DNA of 64,000 bases from Labia minor (GCA_963082975.1 OY720346.1:69803267-69867266), one strand, 5' to 3'; positions 10,915-23,671 are shown, numbered from the stretch's first letter. Notes: generated by a model not told the origin, from the letters alone. Made by a program: numbers and translations.

Positions 10915-12830
10915 TATTTCTGGAAAATGGAACACCCGCAGCTAGATAATATCCAGGTGGACATTTATTAATAAAAAAATCAATAATAATAAAAAAGTCG
11001 AATTGGCAGTCGTGGGACTGGCCGAGAGAAGTGAAAACTTCACGAGAAAAATGAAATTTATATACGTATATATATATATATATATAAAATTCATAATTAT
11101 TTTTTCAGCAAACTGATTATTATTACAAAAATATTAAAAATACGATGTGTATGAATATATATATTTATATGTCTGTCTGTCTCTGTGTGTGTCTGTCAAA
11201 TACTCAAAAACTACCCGTCCGATTGCGATGAAACTTTCAGGGATTGTTGTGGGCGTCCCAGTGAAGGTTTTAGTGTAGTTAAATCCAAAATTAATTTAAA
11301 TAGTAATATTTTGGTAAAAGTCTATTTATGGTTACCATGGTTACATTGAAAGTTTGGCTCTTTTTTGATGGCACCACGTCACGTGTTGACGCGTGAGATT
11401 TCAGTGTTTAAAAATTAATTCTGGTACTTTCAGCAATTCAATTTTCGATGTTGAGATTTTGATGTTTTTGATGTTATAAATAATATTTATTAAATTATAA
11501 TTTAATTAATTTAATTTAATTTAAATTAATAAATATTATTTAATCAAATTCAAATTTGGGAGATAGTCGAGTGGATAGTGGAGTGTTTGGCTCTTTGTTG
11601 ATGGCACCACGTCACGTGTTGGCGCGTGAGATTTGCAGTGTTAAAAAATTAATTCTGGTACTTTTAGCGATTCTATCAAGCTGAAATTCTATATATAGCA
11701 GTTTTATAGAATTATTAATCATGTGAAAAATTATCAAACATATATCTTTATTTTTACGGTCACACACACACACACACACACACACATATTTAAAAATTAA
11801 TTTATTAAAATATATATTATATAATATATTATATATAGTATATAATTTAATATATATATATATATATATATATATTCTATAAATTAATTTTAAATTATAT
11901 AAATATATTAGAAATTAATTTAATATAATTTAACACATAATAATATATTAAAATATTTTATTTTATATATACATAATTTAGTAATACTGATTATTAATGT
12001 AAATATAAATAATAATATTTAATATGGCAAATATGTAAAATTTTGTAAAGAATGTATTAGAAGTTTAGTGTCTAACATTCTGGTGTTTTGCGCATGCATA
12101 TATCTGTCGGGTCGATCTCACCGGTCGGGTCGTTTTGGAATCTCACGCGAGTTCTATACTTTTTCCCCATCCCGCAAAAGTGCTCAACGCCGCTAAAGAA
12201 GTTTTCACTTCAAAAACAATATTTTTATACTGGCCTGGCCAACATGCGGCCCGCCAGTTAACTTTCTATTTCTTTTGTAACTTTCTTTTAAAGTCAGGTA
12301 TTTGGACAATTCAGGTATTTGAAAAATCTATGAAACTATACTTACTTGAATAAGAGAGACAATAATAATACAACAAAGACCCTTTAGACACCTAACCCTT
12401 CTCAAAAGATAATACACATGTCATATTCCAGTTGGAGAGAAAAGATATTCAAGGGAAAATTGGAAGAAGAATTTGATGTGTGAAATTTTAGTCTATTTAG
12501 AAAATAAATGAAAGCCTGAGTTTAACCCAAACCTTATATCATATCGAATATATATTTACAAAGAATATTTTGATTAAATTAAATTATAAATTATATATTA
12601 TTTACAAAAATCAAATTATCCAGGTTTTTGAAAAAACTAGAAAAATATTTATTTATTTTTTATATTAACAGTTGAATTTTGTTTACTTGAGGATAAAAGA
12701 ATAAAAGAACAAAACAATGGACCTTGTCAAAGCATCAAAAATATATAATACACACAGATGTCGATTGTCCGCTTGATTAAGACAAATATTCAAGGGATGT
12801 CTATTAAGCATATCATAATTTTTAAAAAAT
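10915..12830. repeat. Inverted-duplication block, partner of 48000-49985
   Basis: 10935-12500 is largely the reverse complement of 48000-49985, including the 'tccaggtggacatttatt' edge, a Helitron-like 5' segment (TGTCTGTCTGTC... ACTACCCGTCCGATTGCGATG near 11170-11340), two copies of the GGCTCTTTGTTGATGGCACC repeat (11351-11420, 11580-11700), a (CA)n tract (11762-11786) and a (TA)n tract. 12205-12640 is nearly identical in direct orientation to 38200-38640, upstream of F-box copy 4. No gene is supported. Confidence 0.7.
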
Positions 12831-13026
12831 TCTTTAGAGATTTTTTCATATCATTATAATTTCTGAATATTTAATGATTACATTTAAAATCATTTGAAAG
12901 TTATAATTTCATCTTCACAAACAGAGAATAAAAAATAATAAAATCGAAATATTGAAAAAATATAATAGGGAAATAGAAAAAAGGTTCGTACCCCACTCTT
13001 GTTATTTTTATTTAAGAGGTCTTCTG

Positions 13027-13096
13027 ATTGGTTGCCTGTTTCGACACACCTTTTTTCGACTTAAACGCCACCCTCCATTTCCTTCAGCTATCATTT
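13027..13096 (+). promoter_or_regulatory. Conserved 5' region of F-box copy 2
   Basis: An inverted CCAAT box (13027-13031) and a TCATTT initiator-like motif about 60 nt later, at the same spacing as in the other paralogues. Assignment is by conservation only. Confidence 0.3.
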
Positions 13097-13193
13097 GCTC
13101 TCTGCATCTCACCAAGTCAACATTAGCACGCTTGCTAACGGAGTGTACTTTGCAATTTGTTTTCTTTTTCATTTTCTTTTTTCTTTTTTAATC

Positions 13194-14588
13194 ATGCCAT
13201 TCAAAAAGTTAAAAGTCGACCATTGTGTCCAGGAGATGACTCCTGTAAATGAAACGAGTGTTCAATATAGTTGTGATCAAGAATTATATCATCATATGAC
13301 GAGATTACCGCAAGAATTAGTAGGTAATATTCTTCAATATGCAACAATACAACAATTGCTTGTTTTTAGTGAAGATCCATATTATTACCATGTGATTATC
13401 AAGTCTGGGATTATCTCTTCCTTACCAGCAATATCATTCCGCCGTCGGAATTCCTTCTACGCTGAACATTTTTTCGGACGATTCTATTTATTCATAGAAA
13501 CAGTTGAAGTAAGTGAGTTGAATTATGAATTTTTAATCAAATTTATAAAACATTATCCCATGCCCCGATTAAAAAAAATTAATTTTATAATTTTACACAA
13601 ACGTGTAAAAATCATAAATGATATAGAAGATCTTCTAACAAAATTAAAATGTCTTATAGAAGAAGGTAAACTGCCAACTTGTCCTATTTTTAATAAGGTA
13701 GAAGAAATTATTATTAGAATAAGACGTGTGCGTTTACCAAATCCTGAAATTTTTTCATGGGCTATTAATTATTTTTTTCCAAATTTAAAAAAATTAGACT
13801 TAAAGGGTGAACCTATATTAAATAATAAATCATTTTGTAAAATGAACAACCTTGTAACACTAAATTTGCCGATATTAATGATACAATCAATGGAACCATT
13901 GAAATCAATAGTTAACTTCTCTAATTTAAGAAAATTAAAAATCGGTTTTATCTGTGATAATATTACCTGGCCATCTTATTTGTCTAAATTAGAAAATTTA
14001 GAACACCTACAGATTTCATACGATGGCCCAGAAGAAATTGTCAGGAGTTATTTTGAAATTGCACCATTAGGTAAATTGAAAAAAGTAATGCTTTTGCAAA
14101 TTCCATCATTTACAGAAAAACTAGTTAAAGTGTTTCTAGAAAAAAGGTTACCATTAACAAATTTGAAAATATGTTTTTGCGATGATGTCGAGAAAAATGC
14201 TTTGAAAATGCTCAATCAGTTTGAAAATTTAACAGATCTCCGATTAGAATGCTGTGAATTATTAAAATCTAGTGATCTCGAGGATATCCATAAAATAAAA
14301 AAATTAAATATTTTATCGTTGCGTGGATGTCTAGAAATAGATAATGAAGCCCTTCCATATATTTTTCAATGTAAAACATTATATCAATTAACTCTTGATG
14401 GCACAAATGTAAAAGTGGATTTTAGGTCATTTAAAAATAACTTGCGTGTTCATACATTGAACATTCAAAAACAAGACCATCATAATGATTATCGTGCGTG
14501 GCCATCTAATTTGAATACTCCAGATAAAGGTCGGAATTTAAAAGAATTGTTACCTTTTGCATGTTGTATCAAAAAATTAACATTTTAA
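13194..14588 (+). CDS. F-box/leucine-rich-repeat protein, paralogue 2
   Basis: An intact single-exon gene of 464 codons starting at the ATG shared by all copies. The F-box (about residues 36-78) and the C-terminal LRR blocks match paralogue 1 almost residue for residue. It differs in the middle: after MNNLVTL it has NLPILMIQSMEP (five residues longer than paralogue 1), then KIGFICDNITWPS instead of EITFHSDNETWPS. It is closest to paralogue 4, with roughly a dozen differences, including C for G in YSCDQ and G for R in APLGKL. No signal peptide. The expected role is SCF substrate adaptor, target unknown. The protein is full length and the 5' and 3' signals are kept, so it is probably functional. 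Confidence 0.85.
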   Translation: MPFKKLKVDHCVQEMTPVNETSVQYSCDQELYHHMTRLPQELVGNILQYATIQQLLVFSEDPYYYHVIIKSGIISSLPAISFRRRNSFYAEHFFGRFYLFIETVEVSELNYEFLIKFIKHYPMPRLKKINFIILHKRVKIINDIEDLLTKLKCLIEEGKLPTCPIFNKVEEIIIRIRRVRLPNPEIFSWAINYFFPNLKKLDLKGEPILNNKSFCKMNNLVTLNLPILMIQSMEPLKSIVNFSNLRKLKIGFICDNITWPSYLSKLENLEHLQISYDGPEEIVRSYFEIAPLGKLKKVMLLQIPSFTEKLVKVFLEKRLPLTNLKICFCDDVEKNALKMLNQFENLTDLRLECCELLKSSDLEDIHKIKKLNILSLRGCLEIDNEALPYIFQCKTLYQLTLDGTNVKVDFRSFKNNLRVHTLNIQKQDHHNDYRAWPSNLNTPDKGRNLKELLPFACCIKKLTF

Positions 14589-14637
14589 TTTAAAGATTAC
14601 TTTTTTGTGAGTGATAATTGTCATTTAGAGTAAAAAA

Positions 14638-14643
14638 AATAAA
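14638..14643 (+). terminator. Poly(A) signal AATAAA, F-box copy 2
   Basis: AATAAA 50 nt past the stop, matching the other paralogues. The flank is AT-rich, so chance occurrence is possible. Confidence 0.45.
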
Positions 14644-15597
14644 TTTTTATAAATATTTCTTATGATGGTTTTATAAGCTTAAATTATTTTAATATTTAAG
14701 ATTTATATTTTATAATATCTATATTAAAAATATTTATATATAATTTTTAATAATTGAAAATACTATTTTATTAATATAAATAAATTACCATTGTATGTTT
14801 GTATTTATATGAAAAAAGAAATTGTTAACTTTAAATCATAAATTTGTTCATATTTTTTTTTAATATTATTATATTTTAATTAAATTATTTAAAAAATAAT
14901 TTTAAATATTTAATAAAATTATTGTATAAAGTAAAATTATTATTGATTTATATTGTAATGTTTATAATACATAAACTTAACAAATATCTCATTAGATCTT
15001 TTTGTCATATTTGTAATTAATATTTTTAATGTAAGTATATCTTAATTAATATTAAAACATATTATAAAATGAAATTTTAGGAATTTTTTTTTTTTACTTT
15101 TCAATCCTATAACCTTTCCCATATTCTTTATATATATATATAAGAAAGATATATAAATAATATAATTATAAAATAATTTTCCTATAAGCCTGGCAAAGTT
15201 TATGGATGAATTGCTTCATATTCAACGAAAAAAGTTGTGTGGTCGCATTTCGTTTTATTTATTTATATTAAAAATTAATTAATTTTATTAAACACATAAA
15301 TTGACAAATTTTTTTATTATGCATTAAAATTGACAAGTTAAATTTCTGAAGTCTTTTTTGAAAAATCTTTCTATTTTTGGTAGAGAGGATATTTTTGTGA
15401 AGTATTAAAAGTATATGCAAAAATGCATGCAGGGCGGGCATGTGTGAGCGTTTTACCGACCGACGATAGTAGTGAGGAATTTTTAAATTTTTTTTTGAAT
15501 GAATATTGGGAATTTAAAAATTATTTATTGAGATATAACATTAGCATTTCAGAAATCAAATATGCTATTTTAAAAAAATGTTAGTTTTATATCCAAA
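14644..15597. other. AT-rich 3' flank of F-box copy 2, no gene
   Basis: 14644-15170 is nearly identical to the flank of copy 4 (41640-42170). A 26-bp stub of the ACCGACCG family lies at 15455-15480. 15480-15590 resembles a fragment of the palindromic MITE seen at 18812-18924. No gene is seen. Confidence 0.6.
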
Positions 15598-16357
15598 CAG
15601 TGGCGTACCCAGAACTTTTGCCGCCCGGGGCGATCTCCATTTTGCCTCCCTTTCTATTATAAGTCGATCAAATAGTGGTTTTTATAAATTAATACACATA
15701 AATAAATTATTAAGTTATTTAATCAATATTAATTAATACACAGAGAGTAAATTTTTTCATATATTTGTATGCACTCGTAAACATATTTATATATAATACT
15801 CTTCTAGCTTTCAAACTAGAAAAATCGTGTATAATGCTCTCAAAATTTACATTTATATTTTTTCCCCCGGCCCTGCTTTTCAAAAGAAAAATAGATGATT
15901 TAAAAAAAATATTGGTATATCACTTCAAAGTAATCATCTAATCATATAAACTTTTCAAAGGAAATTACATTTATAAACTGATATGAAAAAATTTTGGTTA
16001 GGAAAAATTGCCGAACAAAATCGTAAAGATGCGTTTACGAATTCAACGAATTTTAATGAATACAATAAAATAAAATTATTATCCTGTTCTTGGAATTAGA
16101 ATTCAAAATTTACACTAAAATGCATTTATATACACCGAGGAATAATATTCGAAATCATATAGTTAATCATAATTTATATAAATCAAATAGTAAACTTATA
16201 ATAATCATAATAATTATTTATTATTCAAGAAAAAAAAAAAAAATAAATATGAAATGGTTGCTTTTTACAACTATAACTAAATTTAAAAAATGCCGCCCCA
16301 AGATAAGTGCCGCCCGGTGCGGTCCGCACCCACCGCACCCCCCTAGGTACGCCACTG
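15598..16357. mobile_element. Non-autonomous hAT element (760 bp) with perfect target duplication
   Basis: The ends are CAGTGGCGTACC and its exact inverse GGTACGCCACTG. An 8-bp duplication, tatccaaa, flanks them at 15590-15597 and 16358-16365. Subterminal GC-rich stretches (GCCGCCCGGGGCG on the left, GCCGCCCGGTGCGG on the right) are also roughly mirrored. The interior is AT-rich with no transposase. Its intact ends and exact duplication suggest a young insertion mobilised in trans. Confidence 0.95.
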
Positions 16358-17530
16358 TATCCAAATAAATAATTTTTAAATTAACAGAAAACTCCACCAT
16401 TTTTTATGCAATTTACATAAATAAAATAAACGAATAATGTTCTTGTTAATATTTAATATGTAAGGTTTAAAAATTTTCTTCAATGTCAATTTTTAAAACG
16501 AGAGAAACACATACGAATTGTTCTTAGCGAGAAGGAAATTTATAAATAAATAAATAAATGAGCCGTTTATTTTGAAAGTGGCCTAACTCCATTTATACTT
16601 ACTTCAAGATTTTATAGTAGTGGAAATGTCAAAAAAAAAAATAATTTACTGTTCGTTCCCCAAGATTATTACAAGATTGTTTAAAAGTGTCGGAAAGGTA
16701 ATAATTTTATTGTACAATACATGAAATGAGACAAGAAGATTTTGTATTGAAAAAACCTGGTTCCCAGAAGAATTTTTTTTTAAAGTGGACTATAGATATA
16801 CATAGATATTATCTATTTTCAAAGGTTTGAAAAAGTCCTTTTTGTTGGTTTGTCCTTTTTTTCATTCTTCTACAAGTAAACAAAATTCAATTGTTAATGA
16901 ACAAGGAACCAAGTTAAAAATAATAGTTTCATAGATTTTTCAAATACCTGAATATTTTTTTTCTTGAAAAATTATTTTATGATAATATATCCAATTCGAA
17001 TTTGCGAGATAATTAATCCCGGTACTTTCAGCGATTCAACCAAGCTGAAATTCTATACATAGCAGTTTTATACAATTTTTAATCATGTGAAAAACTATCA
17101 AACATATCTTATCTTTATTTTTACGATTTTTACGAATAGAGGTAAAAAAATGAAAACGTAGGTAATGACCCTCTTCCGGTTGAGCTACATTTCTCAAAAA
17201 ATGATAGAAAACTACAAATTTTGAATAATGCCCGTGTACAAAATTTCATGATTCTAGCTCAAACCGTTTTTGCGTAATCTTGTCCTCATATGCACACACA
17301 GACAGACATATTTTTCAACTTTAGTGAAAATGACTCCGGGACATTCAAAGCGTATAAAGACATCAAAATCTCGATATCGAAAATTTTCGTAATCGCAATA
17401 CTATCTCTGGTGAGATCATCACAGATTTAGTAAATAGAATAATGTAATTGTAATTACATGTCACATAGAACATTTTTGGTTTCATCTGGATTTTTAAAAA
17501 TTGTCTAAATTTGATACAAGTGAAAAATAA

Positions 17531-17773
17531 AAATTTAAATAAAAAGAAATCTTTTTAAAAAATACACTTTACTTTAAATTGCACTAAAAAGTAAAAAATA
17601 AAATCACTGTAAAGTGTGTGCGCTCAAATTATAATAACGCCAAATGGAAGCAAATATTTTACGTTGTTATTATAATTTGAGCGCACACAATTTACAGTGA
17701 TTTTATTTTTTACTTTTTAGTGCAATTTAAAGTAAAGTGTATTTTTTAAAAAGATTTCTTTTTATTTAAATTT
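17531..17773. repeat. Long palindrome (arms ~109 bp), MITE-like
   Basis: 17531-17639 is the near-exact reverse complement of 17662-17773, with a spacer of only about 22 bp (ccaaatggaagcaaatattt). The arms contain GAGCGCACAC and TTTTTAGTGCAATTTAAAG. Such a structure would extrude a cruciform or fold into a long hairpin RNA. No transposase motif or clear TSD was found. Confidence 0.85.
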
Positions 17774-18811
17774 ATTTTATACTTTTTAGTTGTGTTAAGC
17801 GCCTCTAGAACTGCTCGGTTTTCATTTTTTAGGTTTTTTAAGCTCAATACATATACAACAATAAACACTATCAAGACACTGGAAAGTTAGAATCACACTA
17901 TCACGACACTGTAAAGTTAGAATCAAGACTAACTACTAACTTTTTATTTCTGATAATATATATATATATTATAGGGTATTACTTAATAAAATAAATACTT
18001 AACAAACAAAATTATCAATCTTTAATCGTAAATAAACATAAACATAAATCGTCCGTTACATTCAACTGCATACATAAGAGTGGACCAGAGCATAAAACAA
18101 CCACAGGTCGCAAGCAATGTAGCATAGAGGTCGCTTAGATAGCCTTCACACAGCGTCCTCAGTTAACTTAAACTTTAAATGAAATAATTTAAATTATTTC
18201 CTACAATATATATATATAATATGTATGTGTATGTTTATTTTATATATATATATATATAAGAAGACAACCGATTCCTGGAACTTATAATCGGCCAGAAGAA
18301 GAAATATTACGTGGTTAATTAGAGATGTTTTGAAATTTGTAAATATAATGTGTGTTGCAAAAACTTTTAGTTTAAAACGGCTTGAGCACCTCTAGAACTG
18401 CTATCGCCATCTATGATTGAAATAGTGGACTATTCCATATTCCGCATATGAAAGTTTAGTTAATTAATTACCACTAATAGATAAATAATTCAGTGGATTT
18501 TTCAATTGATTCGTGTATTAGCAGGAGCAAGCGCGTATGCAAAATTTCAAGTTGGTTGAATGACGGGAAGTTATTGAAATATCGATTATAAAATGCCGTG
18601 GACAACGTACAAACGTACAAATGTACAACCGGACAGAGTGAGTTAAGTAAAAGTGTATAAAATAACAACATGTTAAAAGAGTATATTTGTTAGTGAGATC
18701 ATCCCAATAGATTTTGTAATTTTAATTAATTTTTAAATAAATATTATAGATTACGTAAAACTATTCATTTCTTTTAGTTATGTAAATTACATAAAAAATT
18801 GTAGAATTTTC

Positions 18812-18924
18812 AGTTAAGTGGAAAATTATTTATTCAGAGATAAAACTAAAACGTTTCTGAAAAAAGTATAATTGATTGCTGAGATGTTAGTTTTATCTCT
18901 GAATAAATAATTTTCCACTTAACT
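18812..18924. repeat. Palindromic MITE, 37-bp perfect arms, plus a third direct copy
   Basis: 18812-18848 (agttaagtggaaaattattt...) is exactly inverted at 18888-18924. A third copy of the arm lies at 19015-19055, giving a mixed inverted/direct triplet. Diverged relatives occur at about 30490-30590 and 15490-15580. Confidence 0.8.
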
Positions 18925-19092
18925 AATTTAAATCTAATTAAAACCGAGCCTAGCCGGTATTTATTTTTTTTTTATTTAGAAGGAATATTGGGAATTAAAA
19001 AATTGTAGATTTTTCAGTTATGTGGAAAATTATTTATTCAGAGATAAAACTAACATCTCAGCAATCAATTATATATTAAATGATATATTAAA

Positions 19093-19195
19093 CAGTGGCG
19101 CAACCAGGATTTGATCCTGGGGGGCGGGGTTGACTAGCCGCTCCACCTTCCTATGGCGCCCCCCCCCCCCGGGCACTCTCAAAGACAAATTTTCA
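19093..19195 (+). mobile_element. hAT left terminus, right end not found
   Basis: CAGTGGCGCAACCAGG begins a typical hAT 5' end, followed by a GC-rich segment with a 10-C run. I found no matching ...GCCACTG with a duplicated atattaaa downstream before the Helitron at 19473. It is therefore probably a truncated element. Confidence 0.5.
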
Positions 19196-19726
19196 TTAAG
19201 ATTTTTTTTATATTTGGGGATATTTGGTTTTAGGCATTTTTTACTTTTATGGAATTTTTTCCTTTAGGGATTTTACCCGTTTCCATTTTGAAAAAAATAG
19301 TCTTCGATTCATAATTTTTATGAAATTAACAATTAATGTATTAATAATAAAAAATATTTAGAATTTGAGTAATATATTTATTTATTTTATATTTAAATAA
19401 TAGTCAAATTGGAAGTCTTTTGTTTTTTATGATTTAGGAGAAATAATAAAATATTTTTTTTTATTTCTTATACTAGCTGCTCAGAGCTCCTTCGTCGCTC
19501 TTCACATCTAGACGGGGGCTCCGCCCCCTGTACCCCCGAGTGGTACATAGTATTTGGTTGAAAGTAGTAAAAGGTTTTCATCCATTTTGTTTCAAACAAT
19601 GTATAACATAAAACATTCATTTCTTATTGTGTGATTATTTAAAATATATTTTAATTTATTTAGTAAATTAATTATATATATTATTATTGAATATGTTATA
19701 TCTATCTACTCGAAAGTTCTTGGCAG

Positions 19727-20640
19727 CTACAACCACATTTCTCCAAGTGTCCCCGGTGACCTCATCTTTCTTTGGCCAATAAATGCTGGAAAGAATAATC
19801 TGAATCTACTCTCATCTCCCAGGGTCATAGACCATGCGTGGCTCAACGGTACTCGAAAGTTCTTGGCAGCTACAACCACATTTCTCCAAGTGTCCTTATC
19901 CTGAACCTCTGTTCCATCTCTCGTACGTCATTCCCTCATCTTTCTTTGGCCCATAAATGCTGGGGAGAATCCTATTCTCAAATACTCTGAATCCACTCTC
20001 ATCTCCTATAAGATCATAGACCATGTCTCACACTCATATAATACAACAGACAAAATAATTGTTTTATATATTTTAATTTTCATTCCCTTTTATAATAATT
20101 TTGATGAAATAAGCCTCTTTACTGCATGATAACAGGCGTTTCCTGATTGTAACTTCGATTTAAATTCTTCTCAAATATTATTATCCTTCGTGATTACATT
20201 CAATTTTTCTACATATTCAAATTCTACATTTTGTATGTTAATACTGCTCCTGTTTGTTTCTAAATATATTTATTTATCATTATTAATTTCAAACCTCATC
20301 TCTTCTCCTACCTCGATTAATTTTTCCTCGCTATCTGTAATTGCAATTACCGAATCTCCTATTATATTTAAGTCGTCTGGGTAACCTAATATTTACAATT
20401 GATTTCCGCATCTTACTCTTTCTTTACTACCTTCAAGATAAATTTTAAGATCAAAATTTGAAAAAGTTTATCCGGATCTATTGAGTCTTGCGTAGGTTTT
20501 ACTAAAGTCTACAAATAATTACTGAACAGAATTATTGAATTCGCGGTTTTTTTAATATCTGTCATAATGAAAATATCTTAATTAATGTTGATCGATTTGG
20601 CCTGAACCCGCAATGATATCGTCTAATATTTCCTCCGCCT
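19727..20640 (-). pseudogene. Non-LTR reverse-transcriptase fragment with YxDD motif (in Helitron)
   Basis: On the minus strand, pieces of an RT can be read: FVDFSKTYARLNRS (palm domain, near 20490), then GYPDDLNIIGDSVIAITDSEEKL at about 20386-20318, where YPDD stands in for the catalytic YADD. The C-terminal tail follows toward 19730, partly duplicated (19727-19774 repeats at 19850-19898). Stops and frameshifts are frequent. The proline in the catalytic box is a likely inactivating change. This is the longest RT relic in the window. Confidence 0.7.
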
Positions 20641-20705
20641 ATAGTTTATAAGTATTGTATATGTTATAATAGAGTATATTTCTTGATTGATTTTTATTGA
20701 ATATA

Positions 20706-20788
20706 TTTTATAAATTGTCTCAAGTCTCTTAACTTTGCATTTTCTCAAATTTTATTATAATTAAAGAGACTTGAGACAATTTATAAAA
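20706..20788. repeat. Perfect 25-bp inverted repeat
   Basis: TTTTATAAATTGTCTCAAGT... (20706-20730) is exactly inverted at 20764-20788 with a 33-nt loop. It lies inside the Helitron and looks like a tiny MITE inserted there. Confidence 0.7.
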
Positions 20789-21491
20789 ATTAACGGTATA
20801 AAAGTATTGATTAAAACTAAAGATAAATTAACAATATATACATTCATTAATAGTATTAATTTAAATTAATGGATTTATTTGATTTTTTATTATTAAGTTC
20901 ATTTATTAATTTTTTTAGATCATAGTTAATTCCCTCCCTTAAAATAAAAGAAGTACCTATTCAAATATGGAAAGAATAAATACAAAATAATTTAAGTTAA
21001 ATATGATTTAAATATTTTATTATATTAATTAAAATGAGAACTTTTAGAATAAATTATTTAATTGAAATGATATTTGAATATTAGAATTTAAAATAAAAAG
21101 TTAAATATTATAATAATTCTTTGATTGGGAATCGCTAGAGTTATATACATTGGGTAAAATGAGTCCGCCAGTAAGTGGGTCACGCCTGGCTCTTGATTGA
21201 ACAACACGGAGAACTATATATAAACTTTAAAAAATTAAATTCTGCGGTTATTGATTAGATATTAATAAAATCTATAGCTATTAAATAATAAAATCTATAG
21301 GTATATAAGAATATTGTGATGTAATTTCATAGAAATCGTTTCTTATTTTTTGATGTTCATAATTCTAAATTACCGGTAAAGTGTCGGTTAAGTAGGAAAT
21401 TTCTTTTTTGTTTGTTTCTATGACAGCAAAAAAGTAAACAAATTACATACATACATACATACATACAAACACTCTCCTTTATATATATAGA

Positions 21492-22254
21492 ATAATAATA
21501 GAATAATATTTATATAATAAACACAAACAAAAATAAAATAGGATTTATTTTATCAAAGAAAGAAAAGACAAAAAAAATAATATTATAAAAGTAATTACAA
21601 AATAAATTATAAACAAATCTCAGTGATCACTTACTATTATTACAAATTCCGGATGCATCCACTTTCAATATTTCACCCTTTATTTTATACAATTCATTCA
21701 CTGCTCAAAGGCTAATAATCATCTCGTCCTCGTCAGCAATCTCTCTCTCTCGCTCACACACACTCCCACCTCTCTCCTCAACCCCTCCACCATTCATTTC
21801 TTAGTTATTTCAATTTCCACAAATTGTCTTATTTTTAAAATATTCACTAATTTACTTTCTATTTTTATTCTTTAATCCTTAAATAATATATTTTCTATTT
21901 TATGTTAAAATGTAAATAACTTGCATTTTAACATATTACACTATGACAGCAAAAAAGTAAACAAATTACATACATACATACAAACAGTCTCCTTTATATA
22001 TATAGAAGATTAAATTCTGTACGAAAAAATAAGCAATTTTTATTTTTGTTAAAATTTTTTTAAAATAAAATAACTTACTTATTATACACTAAGTTATACT
22101 TGAAGAATATATAAGAAAATTATTATTAACACATTCGAGTGCTGACCGTACAACTGGAAGGAGGTGAGTTATTTTTTGAATTATTTTATTTTCTATAATA
22201 TCTTAATATTATCAAAACACTCTTCATCAAAAGGATCTGAGCATAGGAAAGAAT
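21492..22254. other. Junction DNA between Helitron and duplicated block
   Basis: It holds a CT/CACA-rich stretch (21745-21780) and a second Helitron-like 5' end in reverse orientation (actg/cctttatatatatagaa, ending near 22006, preceded by the same gacagcaaaaaagtaaac motif as at 21422). No gene is seen. Confidence 0.5.
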
Positions 22255-22915
22255 ATTTTGATGGCTTCTAATCTTTCCCAGATTCTTCTTCACGTAGCTG
22301 TCTTTTACTCACGATGGCAATTACGCACGAATTCATTAGCTTCCGGCTTTTTAAAAGCACTTCTTCTAATTTCATGATGAATCAAACCCAAATTCCCAAA
22401 ACATACAATGACATGAATATTCGCCCCTTTGCAACAAGTTGAAATATGTGTACAACGACTTCCTTTTTTAGACCTTCCCTTTCTTCATGATATAAATAAA
22501 TTAAAATTTGTCTCATCCATGTAGATTATGGGTATATTCTCTGCTTGGTATTCCAAAAGTTGTTGAGCATAATTACGCCTTTTAATATTATTTTCTATAC
22601 TGTTTGCTTTTTCAGGTTCCCTATGAATACCTTTTAATGTAAATAAGATACCATCTATGTAAATGCTTACGTAAACATTATGTAGAAACAATAATTCGAT
22701 GATTTTCTTGATATTTTTGTTTTAATTCTTTCAAAGTTATTCTTGGATTATTTTCAACATACTCTTCCATAAAGACATGATGTCCAGCTGTAATTTTAGA
22801 TAATCGTTTTCCACCACGTTGTTTTTCAGTTTCTTGTTGATTGATCCATCGATAAGCTGTAGATTTTTTTCACACCTTGTGTGTTTGCAAGCGTTCTCCT
22901 GTCACCATTGTTATT
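22255..22915 (-). pseudogene. Broken DDE transposase, copy 2
   Basis: A nearly identical copy of the relic at 1-650, at an offset of 22254. It keeps the IPIIYMDETNFNLFIS segment on the minus strand (22691-22485) and the same frameshifts. The lesions therefore predate the segmental duplication. The D-E-T-N motif is intact; the later catalytic residues are missing. Confidence 0.6.
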
Positions 22916-23048
22916 ATGCAATGCACAAAGTTGTTTTTTGATGTTGTCGGCTTGAATTTTTTTTATGTATGTCATTTCTCATTAGAAGACGTGTGTGTAT
23001 TTATAGTTTAAGAAAAATATTAATTAGGCATATTAAATTTATATTTTT

Positions 23049-23671
23049 ACCGACCGACGATATTAAGGGAGGTATTGTTATCACACCAAATTTCACAAGT
23101 GGAGATTTTTACATATCTCCTCGAATCATGCATTTTCTTAACAGAAAAAAGTATTTTTAGCATGATGTCTGTCAGTTTATTCGACCGTAAAGATGTGTAC
23201 AGCTTGATCGACTGAACGGATTTTTATAAAATTTAGTATATTTACTTAATGCATCAGTATGATGAATTGATCAACTTTTGGTGCAAATCCGGAAACCGGA
23301 AGTGGTAGTATTAGCAATCCACGATAGGAAGGGAAGAGTTATTTTTACACCAAATTTCACATGAGGAGATTTTTTTACATATCACCACGAATCATGCACC
23401 ATTGTATTGGTTTTATCCTCGAGGAAAATCATCTTTATTAGTTTTTCCTTAATTTAAAATTATATGACGTCATCCAGACATTCATGACGTCACAGCCTGG
23501 TCTTGCATATAAATTATAAATAAAATAAAATTAAAAATATTTATGTTATATTCATATCTGTTTTTTATTACATTAATAGATATATTAAAATTATTTGAAA
23601 TTGTTTGTGTAGCTAGAAATTAATTTACTTCAAACCGTCGGTCGGTTCGGACCTGGCCACAGGTCAACTTA
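23049..23671 (+). mobile_element. Helentron-like element, copy b
   Basis: Both termini are present: ACCGACCGACGATA at the start and the GACCTGGCCACAGGTC hairpin followed by AACTTA at the end. It is the duplicate of copy a. It keeps a 'tatgacgtcatccag...catgacgtcacagcc' block deleted in copy a, which holds two CRE-like TGACGTCA motifs. Confidence 0.6.

Larger units (their letters stand above)
16366..19092. other. Intergenic DNA with palindromic MITEs
   Basis: No gene is supported. It holds fragments of the GGTACTTTCAGCGATTC repeat (about 17010-17100), a long palindrome (17531-17773), a 17790-18420 stretch with two diverged 'cctctagaactgct' motifs, (TA)n tracts at 17957-17970 and 18243-18257, and another palindrome (18812-18924). 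The small open frame at 18474-18671 shows no recognisable domain. Confidence 0.55.
19473..21491 (-). mobile_element. Helitron (about 2.0 kb), minus strand, carrying a LINE RT fragment
   Basis: The 3' end on the minus strand is CTAG (19473-19476) with the GGGGGCTCCGCCCCC stem. The terminal hairpin is partly decayed (gagctccttcgtcgctc). The 5' end, TCTATATATATAAAGGAGAG, lies at 21491. The left flank ends in A, as expected for A^T insertion; the right flank starts AAT, so the exact 5' end is off by about one base. It has no Rep/helicase gene, so it is non-autonomous. Confidence 0.65.

Noticed and set aside
18050-18180. Possible LTR end (actaact/gcgtcctcagttaac segment)
   Set aside because: No second LTR, primer-binding site or polypurine tract could be found in the window.
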